A DNA stretch of 64,000 bases. Origin: Cognatundibacterium oligocarboniphilum (lineage in GTDB: Bacteria; Pseudomonadota; Gammaproteobacteria; Burkholderiales; Burkholderiaceae_D). Shown piece by piece: positions 48,837 to 58,479 of the stretch. Numbering within the stretch: position 1 is the first letter of the stretch; each line of letters starts with the position of its first letter. The DNA lies in the NCBI RefSeq assembly GCF_013377855.1, contig NZ_JABXYJ010000003.1, forward strand, positions 197,259 through 261,258, written 5' to 3'. Made by a program: the position numbers and the translations under genes. The notes under the pieces were generated by a model. That model was not told the DNA's origin. It did not search any database and worked only from the letters and a program-made list of their open reading frames with translations.

Positions 48837-49027
48837 TCATGCATCTCATGGATGCACATTCATCTTCAGGGCTGACGCGAAATTGTCCTGACCGGTGAAG
48901 CGCCGCCAACCGCACCTCATTACCGTGAAGCGGGGCAACCATGCCAGGGGGATGTTGCATCAGTCCTTAACGTATTAATTTTCTGACTGTAACAGCATCC
49001 GGTTCACGCCGGATAGCGGATATCGCC

Positions 49028-50071
49028 TTATTTTTTTCCTGACTGATTTGTCAGCAGCATGGCGTCACCGTAACTAAAGAAACGGTAACGTTGTGCAACG
49101 GCATGCGCATAAGCGAGGCGGATCGGCGCATAGCCGGCAAATGCCGACACCAGCATCATCAGCGTGGATTTCGGCAGGTGGAAATTGGTAATGAGCCGGT
49201 CCACGGTTTTAAATACATAACCCGGAGTGATGAATAATCGGGTATCTGCACTGCCAGCTTCCAGCTGTCCGCTCTGCGATGCCGATTCCAGCGCGCGCAT
49301 ACTGGTGGTGCCGACCGCAATCACGCTACCGCCGCTGACCTTGACCTGCCGGATCAGCGCCACGGTCTCTTCCGGCACGGTATACCATTCGCTGTGCATT
49401 ACATGCTCGCTCAGGTTTTCCACCCGCACCGGCTGGAAAGTACCGGCACCGACATGCAACGTCACATAAGCCAGTTGAATTCCTTTATCACGACAACGCT
49501 GTAACAGCGCCTCATCAAAATGCAACCCCGCAGTCGGCGCCGCCACTGCGCCCGGCACCCGGCTGTAAACCGTCTGATAACGCTGTTCATCAAAATCATC
49601 GGCATCATGTTCGATGTAAGGCGGCAACGGCAGGCGGCCATAACGTTCCAGCAGAGAAAATACATCCTCCGGAAAAAACAGCGTAAAAAACTCGCCCTCG
49701 CGCTCCCCGACAATCACATCAAATGCGTCAGCCAACCGGATCCGGCTGCCGGGCAAAGGCGATTTGGAAGCACGCATCTGCACCAGCACGCGACGGTCCT
49801 GTTCCGTATTCGAGACAATCCGCTCCACCAGCATCTGCACTTTGCCGCCGGTTTCCTTCACCCCGTGAAAACGTGCTTTCAAAACCCGCGTATCATTAAA
49901 AACCAGCACATCCCCCGCCGACAACTGATCCAGCACATCGGTAAAATGCCGGTCAATCAGCTGGTCGCCATCCACATGCAACAGGCGCGACGCAGTGCGG
50001 TCAGGCAAAGGCGTCTGAGCAATCAGCGCATCAGGCAATTCAAAATCAAAGTCACTCAGAGAATAATTCAT
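49028..50071 (-). CDS. queA: tRNA preQ1(34) S-adenosylmethionine ribosyltransferase-isomerase
   Basis: QueA transfers the ribosyl group of SAM to preQ1 in tRNA, giving epoxyqueuosine, the step after Tgt. The 347-residue protein has the N-terminal [19 protein letters not shown]-like start and the conserved [24 protein letters not shown] and [12 protein letters not shown] segments. It is divergent from recG and precedes tgt on the same strand. Confidence 0.95.
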   Translation of the reverse strand: MNYSLSDFDFELPDALIAQTPLPDRTASRLLHVDGDQLIDRHFTDVLDQLSAGDVLVFNDTRVLKARFHGVKETGGKVQMLVERIVSNTEQDRRVLVQMRASKSPLPGSRIRLADAFDVIVGEREGEFFTLFFPEDVFSLLERYGRLPLPPYIEHDADDFDEQRYQTVYSRVPGAVAAPTAGLHFDEALLQRCRDKGIQLAYVTLHVGAGTFQPVRVENLSEHVMHSEWYTVPEETVALIRQVKVSGGSVIAVGTTSMRALESASQSGQLEAGSADTRLFITPGYVFKTVDRLITNFHLPKSTLMMLVSAFAGYAPIRLAYAHAVAQRYRFFSYGDAMLLTNQSGKK

Positions 50072-50193
50072 ACACGGAAAGTGGGGAAAAACAGAACAAA
50101 ATGCTGCGCACTGTATAAAAAATCAGTAAAATACATCTCAACCCAGTGTTACCTGACGGCCAGACTAACAGCAAAACCCACCATTTTACACTC

Positions 50194-52347
50194 ATGGCAG
50201 CTGAAGACCCAAGCGTGCATTCCGCCACTCCTCCCGCTCAGGCAAACGCGGCTGGTCAACGCCAGCGTAAAAAACCGCAGACACCGTCCGCCAGAAAGAC
50301 TTCCACCGCATCAAGCGCGAGCCAGACCAGCAAAATCAGCGACAAGCTGGCACGGCTCGGATTGCGTACGGATATGGATTTTTTGTTGCATCTGCCGATG
50401 CGTTATGAAGATGAAACCCAGGTGCTTGGTATCCGCGAAGCAGCGTTGCGCGGCGGCAGCCAGGTACAGATCGAAGGCAAAGTGCTCAGCGCGGATGTGC
50501 AATACAGGCCGCGCCGCCAGTTGATCGTCACCATCGCCGATGACAGCGGCCAGGCGACACTGCGGTTCCTGAATTTTTACGGCAGCCAGCTCAAACAATT
50601 CTCTGCCGGTGCGAGGGTCCGTGCCCGTGGCGAGCTGCGGCATGGTTTTGCCGGACCGGAAATCGTTCATCCGTCTTATAAAATGGTGACCCAGGGCGCT
50701 CCCCTGCCAACCGCACTGACACCGGTCTACCACACCGCTGAAGGTATTTCGCAACCCTTGCTGCGCAAAGCGATTGCCAGCGCAATAATGCGCAGCGAAT
50801 GGCGCGATACGCTATCTCCTGCGCGCCTCGCAGCACTCGGACTGCAGGGCTTTGAAGCCAGCGTCCGGCTGTTGCACAATCCACCGCCGGAAGCCGACCA
50901 GTACAGTTTATTGGAAAGACATCATCCCGCCTGGCAAAGGATGAAATTCGATGAACTGCTGGCACAGCAGCTGTCACTGAAACGGGCCCAGCAAACACGC
51001 CGTCGTCAGGGCGCCAGCGCATTGCCGCTGGTGGGTGAACTCAGCAATGCTTTTTTGCTGACATTGCCATTCTCACTCACCAGAGCACAGGAAAAAGTAT
51101 TGGCCGAGATTCGTCACGACCTGCGACAGACCTTTCCTATGCAAAGATTGTTGCAGGGTGACGTCGGCAGCGGAAAAACCATCGTGGCGGCATTGGCGGC
51201 GGCGCAGGCAATCGATAATGGCTTTCAGGCGGCACTGATGGCACCGACCGAAATTCTGGCGGAACAGCATTTCCGGAAAATTGCCGCCTGGCTCGAACCA
51301 CTGGGCATACGCACCGTCTGGCTCACCGGCAGCCTGAAGAAAAAAGACAAAGAGCAGGCCAGCGCCCAGATTGCCAACGGCGAAGCGCAGCTGATCATCG
51401 GCACCCACGCATTGATTCAGGACAGCGTTCAGTTTAAAAAACTAGGCTTGGTGATTGTCGACGAGCAGCATCGCTTCGGCGTTGGTCAGCGTCTGAATCT
51501 GGCCAACAAGGCCGAAGCGGGAAAAATACCGCATCAGCTGATGATGTCCGCCACACCGATACCCCGCACGCTGGCGATGACTTATTTTGCCGATCTGGAA
51601 GTATCAGTGATTGACGAGCTGCCACCGGGACGCACACCAGTGCTGACCAGGGTGATTGACCAGCAGCGGCGCGATGAAGTCATCGTCCGGGTACACGCGG
51701 CAGCACTGGAGGGACGGCAGGTTTACTGGGTCTGCCCGCTGATTGAGGAATCCGAAGCTCTGCAATTACAAACCGCCACCGATACCCACGCGATGTTATC
51801 TGCAGCCCTGCCCGACGTCCGGATAGCACTGGTGCACGGTCGTCTGAAACCCGCCCAGAAGCAGGCTGTGATGGAAGATTTCAGCAGGCAACAGACTCAG
51901 GTGCTGGTCGCCACCACGGTCATCGAAGTCGGGGTGGACGTTCCAAACGCCAGCCTGATGGTGATTGAACATGCGGAACGTTTCGGCCTGTCGCAGCTGC
52001 ACCAGTTGCGCGGCCGGGTCGGCCGTGGCGCCGCGGCCAGCATCTGCCTGCTGCTGTACCAGAGCCCCTTGGGTGGTACTGCCAGACAACGACTGGCAAT
52101 CATGCGCGAGAGTAACGATGGTTTTGACATCGCCCGCAAAGACCTGGAGCTGCGCGGCCCCGGCGAATTTCTGGGGGCGCGCCAGTCCGGTGAGGCGCTG
52201 CTCCGCTTTGCCGATCTGGAAACCGACCAGCCGCTGGTGGAAAAAGCCCGCAATCTGGCGGAAGAACTGTTGCGGGATGATCCTGTCACTGTTGCCGCCC
52301 ATCTGCATCGCTGGATGGGGAACAAAGAAGAATTTCTCCGGGTCTGA
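50194..52347 (+). CDS. recG: ATP-dependent DNA helicase RecG
   Basis: RecG remodels stalled replication forks and Holliday junctions. The 717-residue protein has a low-complexity Ser/Thr/Pro-rich N-terminal tail (about 50 residues) and a wedge/OB domain. The helicase core follows, with Walker A GDVGSGKTIVAAL, the DEQHRFGVGQR box and late GRVGRGAAASICLLL. I chose ATG 50194; the frame runs back to 50146. It is divergent from queA. Confidence 0.95.
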   Translation: MAAEDPSVHSATPPAQANAAGQRQRKKPQTPSARKTSTASSASQTSKISDKLARLGLRTDMDFLLHLPMRYEDETQVLGIREAALRGGSQVQIEGKVLSADVQYRPRRQLIVTIADDSGQATLRFLNFYGSQLKQFSAGARVRARGELRHGFAGPEIVHPSYKMVTQGAPLPTALTPVYHTAEGISQPLLRKAIASAIMRSEWRDTLSPARLAALGLQGFEASVRLLHNPPPEADQYSLLERHHPAWQRMKFDELLAQQLSLKRAQQTRRRQGASALPLVGELSNAFLLTLPFSLTRAQEKVLAEIRHDLRQTFPMQRLLQGDVGSGKTIVAALAAAQAIDNGFQAALMAPTEILAEQHFRKIAAWLEPLGIRTVWLTGSLKKKDKEQASAQIANGEAQLIIGTHALIQDSVQFKKLGLVIVDEQHRFGVGQRLNLANKAEAGKIPHQLMMSATPIPRTLAMTYFADLEVSVIDELPPGRTPVLTRVIDQQRRDEVIVRVHAAALEGRQVYWVCPLIEESEALQLQTATDTHAMLSAALPDVRIALVHGRLKPAQKQAVMEDFSRQQTQVLVATTVIEVGVDVPNASLMVIEHAERFGLSQLHQLRGRVGRGAAASICLLLYQSPLGGTARQRLAIMRESNDGFDIARKDLELRGPGEFLGARQSGEALLRFADLETDQPLVEKARNLAEELLRDDPVTVAAHLHRWMGNKEEFLRV

Positions 52348-52419
52348 GCATATTATCCCGCTCGTACCCCGCATCCGCCCTGCGGTGCCAGTCATCTCAT
52401 TTTTTAACAGGATTTTTCG

Positions 52420-52902
52420 ATGCTGACCTTTCTCAAAGCCGACCTCCACAATGACCGGCATGCCAGTGACCTGCTGAATCAGCTTAACAGCTATGCGCTC
52501 GACCCGATGGGTGGCGGCGAGACGCTCTCACCTTATTGCCGCCAGCATCTGATTTCCGAATTACAGCAGCGGGAACACACCGTGCACGCTTTCCTGCTGT
52601 ATCAGGATCAGGTAGCGGCGGCATTCTCAATCTGCATCGAAGGTTTTTCCACCTTTGCCTGCAAACCACTGCTGAATATTCATGATTTTGCAGTCCATCC
52701 TGATTTCCGAGGACAGCAGCTCGGCAAACATCTGATGAGCCAGATCAGCCAATACGCAGAACAGCATGGCTTCTGCAAACTGACGCTGGAAGTGTTGGAG
52801 GGCAATCATCCGGCACAGGCACTGTACCGTTCTCAGGGCTTTGCCGGCTACGAACTGAATCCGGCAATGGGGGGCGCCATCGTGATGCAGAAAAAATTCT
52901 GA
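52420..52902 (+). CDS. GNAT-family N-acetyltransferase
   Basis: A 160-residue acetyltransferase with the acetyl-CoA loop VHPDFRGQQLGKHLM and a C-terminal LEVLEGNHPAQALYRSQGFAGYEL. The substrate cannot be told from sequence. It lies 72 bases after recG and may be read from its transcript. Confidence 0.85.
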   Translation: MLTFLKADLHNDRHASDLLNQLNSYALDPMGGGETLSPYCRQHLISELQQREHTVHAFLLYQDQVAAAFSICIEGFSTFACKPLLNIHDFAVHPDFRGQQLGKHLMSQISQYAEQHGFCKLTLEVLEGNHPAQALYRSQGFAGYELNPAMGGAIVMQKKF

Positions 52903-52997
52903 ACCAGATCGCCCGAATCTGAATACACCCTCCAGTCATCACAGGTTAGAATCAGCAGCACTTTACCTGCTGCATTAACTTCGATAAGGATGACAAC

Positions 52998-53912
52998 ATG
53001 AGCTTAGATTTCAAAGGCCGCGTAGCGATTGTAACTGGCGCCGGTGGCGGTCTGGGGCGCGAACACGCACTGGCGCTGGCTGCGCGCGGCGCCAGAGTAG
53101 TGGTGAATGATCTCGGCAGCGCGACCGATGGCTCTGGCGGCTCCTCCGCCGCCGCATTGGCTGTGGTCGAGGAAATCCGGGCAGCCGGTGGCGAAGCGAT
53201 CGCCAATGGTGCTTCCGTGACAGATTTTGCAGCCGTGCAGACAATGGTGACAGATGCCATGGCAACCTGGGGCAGAGTCGATATCCTGGTCAACAATGCC
53301 GGCATTCTGCGCGACAAGAGTTTCGCCAAAATGGAAATCGATGATTTCCGCCTCGTGATTGATGTGCATCTGATGGGCGCGGTGCATTGCTGCAAAGCGG
53401 TCTGGCCGGTGATGATGGAACAAAAATACGGTCGTATCGTGATGACGACCTCCTCCTCTGGGCTATACGGTAACTTCGGTCAGTCGAATTACGGCGCTGC
53501 CAAACTGGCGCTGGTCGGCCTGATGCAAACGCTGGCGCTGGAAGGCGCAAAATACGACATCCGCGTCAACAGCCTGGCACCAACCGCAGCCACCCGCATG
53601 ACTGAAAGCCTGTTCCCGGCAGAATTCCTGCAGGCACTGAAACCGGCAGACGTCGTGCCTGCCATGCTGGTCCTGGCAGCAGAAAATGCGCCAAGCCGCG
53701 CTATCCTGTGTGCCGGCGCAGGCAGCTTTGAGGCCGCCCATATCACCCTGACGCAAGGCATCTGGGTCGGACGCGGCAACGATACCCCGGAACAGCTGGC
53801 GGCACGGCTGGCTGAAGTCAGACAGCGCGATGGCGAAAACGTGCCGGATAGCGGCGCAGCACAGGGACATCTGGAACTGACAAAAGCGATGTCCCAGCTA
53901 CAGAAAAACTGA
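52998..53912 (+). CDS. Short-chain dehydrogenase, 3-hydroxyacyl-CoA dehydrogenase-like
   Basis: A 304-residue SDR with the NAD-binding TGAGGGLG (13-20), the NNAG motif (99-102) and the catalytic Ser152, Tyr165 and Lys169. It resembles the dehydrogenase part of the eukaryotic peroxisomal multifunctional enzyme 2, including the VVVNDLGSATDGSGGSS insert after the first strand. A C-terminal extension of about 60 residues follows the core. This suggests a role on 3-hydroxyacyl-CoA. No other beta-oxidation gene is adjacent. It ends at a terminator. Confidence 0.82.
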   Translation: MSLDFKGRVAIVTGAGGGLGREHALALAARGARVVVNDLGSATDGSGGSSAAALAVVEEIRAAGGEAIANGASVTDFAAVQTMVTDAMATWGRVDILVNNAGILRDKSFAKMEIDDFRLVIDVHLMGAVHCCKAVWPVMMEQKYGRIVMTTSSSGLYGNFGQSNYGAAKLALVGLMQTLALEGAKYDIRVNSLAPTAATRMTESLFPAEFLQALKPADVVPAMLVLAAENAPSRAILCAGAGSFEAAHITLTQGIWVGRGNDTPEQLAARLAEVRQRDGENVPDSGAAQGHLELTKAMSQLQKN

Positions 53913-53927
53913 GTTTGACCCGATACT

Positions 53928-53956
53928 CTCCAGCTTGCCAAAAAGACAAGCTGGAG
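53928..53956 (+). terminator. Terminator after the short-chain dehydrogenase gene
   Basis: CTCCAGCTTG pairs with CAAGCTGGAG around a 9-base loop, followed by AATTTTAT. It lies 15 bases after the stop codon. Confidence 0.75.
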
Positions 53957-53961
53957 AATTT

Positions 53962-54038
53962 TATACTCCCTCTCAGTATGTGCAAAAATCAGCCTGATAT
54001 TATTGAAAATCAAGGTCAAGAAAATATACTCCCCTCTT
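53962..54038. repeat. Palindromic intergenic element, copy B, in front of oxyR
   Basis: It starts with the dyad ATACT-CCCTCTC-AGTAT (53963-53979), then AAAAAT and CCTGAT blocks aligned with copy A at 39517. A second TATACTCCCCT occurs at 54025-54035 in the same orientation. It lies within the 150 bases before the oxyR start, so it could also act as an operator. Confidence 0.65.
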
Positions 54039-54109
54039 TTCCTGCATCCTGACAGGATGTTTTAAAACAGACTGCTGACGTCAGCGCCAGTCTGTGCCAC
54101 ACTAAGCGC

Positions 54110-55054
54110 ATGACCCTCACCGAATTAAAATATATCGTCGCCGTCGCGCGCGAAAAGCACTTCGGCCATGCCGCAGAGGCCTGTTTTGTCGCGCAGCCGA
54201 CGCTGTCGGTTGCCATTAAAAAACTCGAAGATGAGTTAGGCGTCACCATTTTTGAACGGGGCGGCAGTGAAGTATCCACCACCCCGCTGGGTGCGCAGAT
54301 TGTCGCTCAGGCTGAACGTGTGCTGGAACAGACCGCTGCCATCAAGGAAATTGCCAAGCAGAATAAAGATCCGCTGGCCGGCTCTTTCCGCCTCGGTGTG
54401 ATCTATACGATCGGCCCTTATCTGCTGCCGGTACTGGTCAAGACCATGATTCAGCAGGTGCCGCAAATGCCATTGGTGTTGCAGGAAAATTTCACGGTCA
54501 AGCTGATTGAGCTGTTGCGCCAGGGTGAATTGGATGCTGCAATCATGGCGCTGCCCCTGCCTGATCAGGGGATGATGGTGCAACCGCTTTATGACGAACC
54601 CTTTGTCGTCGCCATGCCGCGGCAACATCCGTGGGCTGATCGTGACAGCATCCCCGCCGCTGAGTTGAAATCGGAAACCATGCTCTTACTTGGTAACGGA
54701 CACTGCTTCCGCGATCAGGTGCTGGAAGTCTGTCCGGAAATGGCACGCTTTTCAACATCCGGCGATGGCATTGCCCGTACATTTGAAGGATCTTCACTGG
54801 AAACCATACGTCATATGGTCGCCTCCGGTATTGGTCTGACTGTGCTGCCGGTCGCCTCCATACCGGATATGCATGCGCAGGATGGCATGCTGCGTTACGT
54901 GCCGTTTGAATCGCCGGCACCGGAACGGCGCGTCGTCATTGCATGGCGCAAGAGCTTCACCCGCCAGGCGGCGATTGAAGCGATCCGGAAAGCGGTGCTG
55001 GCCTGCCACCTGCCGGGAGTCACCATGCTGGACGAAGCGCCTGGCGCACAATAA
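54110..55054 (+). CDS. oxyR: Hydrogen peroxide-inducible regulator OxyR
   Basis: OxyR is a LysR-type regulator switched on by a disulfide. The 314-residue protein has the N-terminal winged helix (MTLTELKYIVAVAREKHFG). The two redox cysteines sit at exactly 199 and 208, in GHCFRDQVLEVC. Targets elsewhere in the window are probably ahpC-ahpF and perhaps bfr. recG upstream and ubiA downstream are the usual neighbours; here extra genes sit in between. Confidence 0.95.
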   Translation: MTLTELKYIVAVAREKHFGHAAEACFVAQPTLSVAIKKLEDELGVTIFERGGSEVSTTPLGAQIVAQAERVLEQTAAIKEIAKQNKDPLAGSFRLGVIYTIGPYLLPVLVKTMIQQVPQMPLVLQENFTVKLIELLRQGELDAAIMALPLPDQGMMVQPLYDEPFVVAMPRQHPWADRDSIPAAELKSETMLLLGNGHCFRDQVLEVCPEMARFSTSGDGIARTFEGSSLETIRHMVASGIGLTVLPVASIPDMHAQDGMLRYVPFESPAPERRVVIAWRKSFTRQAAIEAIRKAVLACHLPGVTMLDEAPGAQ

Positions 55055-55099
55055 ATCCCGACCTGCAAAACAACTCGCATGCAGGGAGCTGCATTCCAG

Positions 55100-55888
55100 T
55101 TAGCGCTTTTTCGTGCTTATCTGATGCGTCAACACAGGTAATTCCGGTTTCGCTTCCGGCCTGCGCAATGCGGTAAATGTGGAAAACTCCCAGGAACGGA
55201 ACCCGACCAGCAGAGTGAAACCGTCACGATCTTCCGGTTGTAATTTGCGATCGTCCTGATGCAGGCGCGCCAGCTCGGCAACCAGCTGCTGGATTTTCTG
55301 CACGACCTCCTGCGCGCTGTGGATGGAAACGCGCGCAGGCACGCACAGCAAGGTTTCTCCAACCTGATCAAAACGGCCATTGAAATAATCGCTGACCACG
55401 TGCTCGCGGAAATATTGCTGAACCGGGCCATCCGGCCGCCAGTGAAACGCCGCCGATACATTCAGGCGGTAACGGTTATTCGGACGTAATTCAATCAGCT
55501 CCAGCTTATCGAGTGCAATCAGATGCAAGATGCATTCTGCCTGGCTCAGCGAATAGGTTTCCACGATCTGCTCCAGCGTCCAGTGTCCCAGACAGCAAAT
55601 TGCCACCAGCAGTAATTTCGGCTCAGCCATCAGGGATTTTTCCTGCGCCAGCGTCAGCGTATCCGAATGCGGCGTCACATCGGCAGCCTGTCGTAGCACG
55701 TCTTCCATCGCCACGCCGGATGCTTTACAGATCTGCGCCAGCCGGGACAGGCTCATATCTTTCTGGCCAAACATGCGTTTGACGCTGGATTCACTCATGC
55801 CTATCTGTTCCGCCAGCATTTTGTAGGTCACACCGGCGGCGCGTAATTCGCTGCGCAGCACACTGATCAGTAATTCGGGAGAACTCAT
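55100..55888 (-). CDS. XRE-type helix-turn-helix regulator with an uncharacterised C-terminal domain
   Basis: A 262-residue protein. Residues about 5-60 form an XRE helix-turn-helix (VTYKMLAEQIGMSESSVKRMFG). The rest contains a second winged-helix-like stretch (about 90-145, with LGHWTLEQIVETYSLSQAEC) and a C-terminal helical part. I chose ATG 55888 because AGGAA lies six bases upstream. It converges with oxyR and faces away from a small exported peptide. The ligand and targets are unknown. Confidence 0.8.
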   Translation of the reverse strand: MSSPELLISVLRSELRAAGVTYKMLAEQIGMSESSVKRMFGQKDMSLSRLAQICKASGVAMEDVLRQAADVTPHSDTLTLAQEKSLMAEPKLLLVAICCLGHWTLEQIVETYSLSQAECILHLIALDKLELIELRPNNRYRLNVSAAFHWRPDGPVQQYFREHVVSDYFNGRFDQVGETLLCVPARVSIHSAQEVVQKIQQLVAELARLHQDDRKLQPEDRDGFTLLVGFRSWEFSTFTALRRPEAKPELPVLTHQISTKKR

Positions 55889-56113
55889 TTTGACTTCCTG
55901 ACTCAATATTAAAATAGCAAATAGTCGTAAATTTCAATACCAATAATTCTGAAATATGACACTTTGAACATTTTTATAGTACCAAGTTCCCGATCAGATG
56001 AAACTTATCCCGATGACTGATGCGCAAGTCATCTGTGTTGTGTGCGATGCGGGCCGTCATGCCTCCTCCATGCCGGTCCGCATTATCTGATCAACCATCA
56101 TAGGAAATCCGCG

Positions 56114-56326
56114 ATGAAATCCCTGTTCCGCTACAGCCTGTGCCTGGGCGTCACTGCAGCCGTATTCCTGTCCGGCTATCTGGCCGGACAATCAGCCACT
56201 GTCACGACATCCGCCTGTCAACCACCGGCTGCCGGCAGCTTTGCCAACGACACGACAGACAGTCCCGCCAACGCAGATACCAGCTTTGTTCCGGAGAACC
56301 ACCCGCATTCACCCCTGCTGCTGTAA
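56114..56326 (+). CDS. Small exported or membrane-anchored protein, 70 residues, unknown function
   Basis: ATG 56114 is preceded by TAGGAAA. The first 26 residues form a positively charged start and hydrophobic helix (LGVTAAVFLSGYLAG) that is a signal peptide or anchor. The remainder is Ser/Thr/Ala/Pro-rich and probably disordered, with one Cys. I recognise no family. It lies 72 bases before ubiA and may share its transcript. Confidence 0.55.
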   Translation: MKSLFRYSLCLGVTAAVFLSGYLAGQSATVTTSACQPPAAGSFANDTTDSPANADTSFVPENHPHSPLLL

Positions 56327-56398
56327 GACTGGTGCCGGCGTCCGTGACCGGGAGATTCGCCTTTATAATGCGGATCATCACGACTTTTTCACGCACTC

Positions 56399-57265
56399 AT
56401 GAACGCCATCCTGACCCGCCTGCACTGGTATCTGAAACTGGTCCGACTGGATAAACCCATCGGTATCGTCTTGCTGTTGTGGCCGACCTTATCGGCACTA
56501 TGGATTGCCAGCCATGGCGTTCCCGACTGGAAACTGGGAGTGATTTTTTGCCTCGGCACCACGTTGATGCGTTCTGCCGGTTGTGCCGTGAATGATTATG
56601 CCGACCGGGAATTTGACCGTCATGTGAAACGCACGGCAGAACGTCCGCTGACCAGCGGCAAAATTTCCGGCAAAGAAGCGCTGCTGATTGCATTGCTGCT
56701 GTCGGCGATTTCTTTCCTGTTGATCTGGCCGCTGAATACCCTGACTAAACAACTATCGGTGCTGGCCGTCATGATCGCTGCCAGTTATCCGTATTTCAAA
56801 CGCTTCTTCCCCATTCCGCAGGCTTATCTCGGAATCGCCTATGGCTTCGGCATCCCGATGGCTTTTGCCGCCGTACAAAACCATGTGCCGCTGATTGCAT
56901 GGGGTCTGCTGCTGGCCAACATCTTCTGGACGGTCGCTTACGATACCGAATATGCGATGGTTGACCGCGACGATGACCTGAAAATCGGCATCAAGACGTC
57001 TGCCATTACTTTTGGCCGCTTTGACGTTGCCGCCATCATGATCTGTTATGCCACCAGCTTTGCGCTGATCACGCTGATCGGCTGGCAACAAGGATTGCGC
57101 TTCTGGTTCCTCGCTGGCATGGGCGTTGCCGTACTTTGCGCGCTGTATCACTATCGCCTGATCCGGGAGCGGGACCGCATGCGCTGTTTTGCTGCCTTCC
57201 GTCACAATAACTGGCTGGGAGCCGCAATCTTTGCTGGCGTTGCACTGGACTATGTATTACATTGA
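56399..57265 (+). CDS. ubiA: 4-hydroxybenzoate polyprenyltransferase
   Basis: UbiA attaches the isoprenoid tail to 4-hydroxybenzoate at the inner membrane, an early step of ubiquinone synthesis. The 288-residue protein has about eight membrane helices and both Asp-rich motifs, NDYADREFD and [13 protein letters not shown]. Length is standard. It lies near oxyR and recG as in related genomes. Confidence 0.95.
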   Translation: MNAILTRLHWYLKLVRLDKPIGIVLLLWPTLSALWIASHGVPDWKLGVIFCLGTTLMRSAGCAVNDYADREFDRHVKRTAERPLTSGKISGKEALLIALLLSAISFLLIWPLNTLTKQLSVLAVMIAASYPYFKRFFPIPQAYLGIAYGFGIPMAFAAVQNHVPLIAWGLLLANIFWTVAYDTEYAMVDRDDDLKIGIKTSAITFGRFDVAAIMICYATSFALITLIGWQQGLRFWFLAGMGVAVLCALYHYRLIRERDRMRCFAAFRHNNWLGAAIFAGVALDYVLH

Positions 57266-57378
57266 TTCATACAACAATATCAACACTGCATTTATTTGAT
57301 CTGCAACAAGAGGCCTGGTTTTGGCTTACCTAGACTACAGATAAGAATTCTCCAATTACTTTTCATAAAGGATCTGCC

Positions 57379-57690
57379 ATGAGCTCCGTAGAACAGCATA
57401 AAGATCAGTTGATGCACGATTTGAATCAGGTTATCCGTGATGCCGAAGAGTTGCTTAAAAACACTGAGCAGCAGTCGGGCGAAGGCTTCAAATCCGCCAA
57501 GGCACGCTTTGAGCACACATTGAAAAATGCCAAAGCAGAAGTAGAACGCATCGAAGACGTGGTTGTGACCAGAACCAAGGAAGCTGCCAAAGCGACGGAT
57601 GTCTATGTCAAAGAAAACCCTTGGCAATCCGCCGGTATCGCTGCCGGTGTTGGTCTGCTGCTCGGTTTGTTGATCGGCCGCAGCAAATAA
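57379..57690 (+). CDS. DUF883/ElaB-YqjD-family protein
   Basis: A 103-residue protein with a long amphipathic helical region rich in Glu and Lys and a C-terminal hydrophobic anchor (about 82-99, AGIAAGVGLLLGLLIG). The ENPWQSAGIAAGVGLLLG motif is diagnostic for the YqjD group, which in E. coli is an inner-membrane, ribosome-associating family induced in stationary phase. AAAGGA (57367-57372) precedes it. It is the first of three tightly packed genes. Confidence 0.88.
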   Translation: MSSVEQHKDQLMHDLNQVIRDAEELLKNTEQQSGEGFKSAKARFEHTLKNAKAEVERIEDVVVTRTKEAAKATDVYVKENPWQSAGIAAGVGLLLGLLIGRSK

Positions 57691-57693
57691 TTC

Positions 57694-58104
57694 ATGGCCA
57701 TACTGGACTCAATCAGGCATCTCAGTGCGACAGTTGCGGGTATTGTGCATACCCGTCTGGAGCTGGCTGCGGTTGAAATTGAGGAAGAATTGCACCGTTT
57801 TTCCTCATTATTGCTCTGGTCGTTGACCGCACTGTTTTGCGCCTGCTGCGCCGTTGTGTTGCTGGTGGTGTTCCTGATCGCAGTCTTCTGGGACAGCTAT
57901 CGTTTAACGCTGATCTCGGTTCTGATCGCTTTGTTTGGCATCTTCGCTGCCAGCATCGCCTGGTGGGTGCGCAAACAGTTCAGCCAAAAACCCGGTTTGC
58001 TGTCACACAGCCTGCAGGAACTCGAAAAAGACAGCCTGGCGCTGCGCAGGCATGACAGCGCAGCCGTAGCTTCCGGCGCACCGGAAACATCGTCAGCACA
58101 ATGA
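57694..58104 (+). CDS. YqjE-like inner-membrane protein (phage-holin-like family)
   Basis: A 136-residue protein with a short N-terminal helix (LELAAVEIEEELHR) and two hydrophobic segments (about 32-55 and 62-86). The tail is polar. In E. coli the matching genes are yqjD-yqjE-yqjK, in the same order as here. It starts three bases after the DUF883 stop and overlaps the next gene by four. Function is unknown. Confidence 0.82.
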   Translation: MAILDSIRHLSATVAGIVHTRLELAAVEIEEELHRFSSLLLWSLTALFCACCAVVLLVVFLIAVFWDSYRLTLISVLIALFGIFAASIAWWVRKQFSQKPGLLSHSLQELEKDSLALRRHDSAAVASGAPETSSAQ

Positions 58105-58424
58105 ATATGGCTTCTGATTACGCAAACCGGCTGGCCTTGCGCCGCAAAACCCTGTTACTGAAAATTCAGGCACAACGCCAGTTGCTGTCTCTGCAGACTC
58201 AACATGTCGGGGAACAGATTGCATTTGCCGAATGGAGTTTCCAGGCCGGACAGCAATTAATCCGGCTGGTAAGACACAAACCGCTTGCCGGTATTGCAGT
58301 CGCAGCCGGCGTCGTAGCCGTTAAGCCGGCACGCTTGCTGAACTGGTTCGGCACATCTTTCCGGCTTTGGAAAATCTGGCGGCAGATGGCGCCTTTGCTG
58401 AAGCAGGATCAGTCGCAGTCCTGA
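58101..58424 (+). CDS. YqjK-like protein
   Basis: A 107-residue, very basic protein, mostly helical, with a hydrophobic stretch around 58-72 (KPLAGIAVAAGVVAVKPA). The start overlaps the yqjE-like gene (ATGA). Position and composition match YqjK, which follows YqjE in enterobacteria. The role of the trio is unknown; membrane-associated stress function is an inference. Confidence 0.72.
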   Translation: MNMASDYANRLALRRKTLLLKIQAQRQLLSLQTQHVGEQIAFAEWSFQAGQQLIRLVRHKPLAGIAVAAGVVAVKPARLLNWFGTSFRLWKIWRQMAPLLKQDQSQS

Positions 58425-58479
58425 AATTACACAAGGACGACGGCGCATTACTAGACAATCAACAGATCATTAACAGTAG

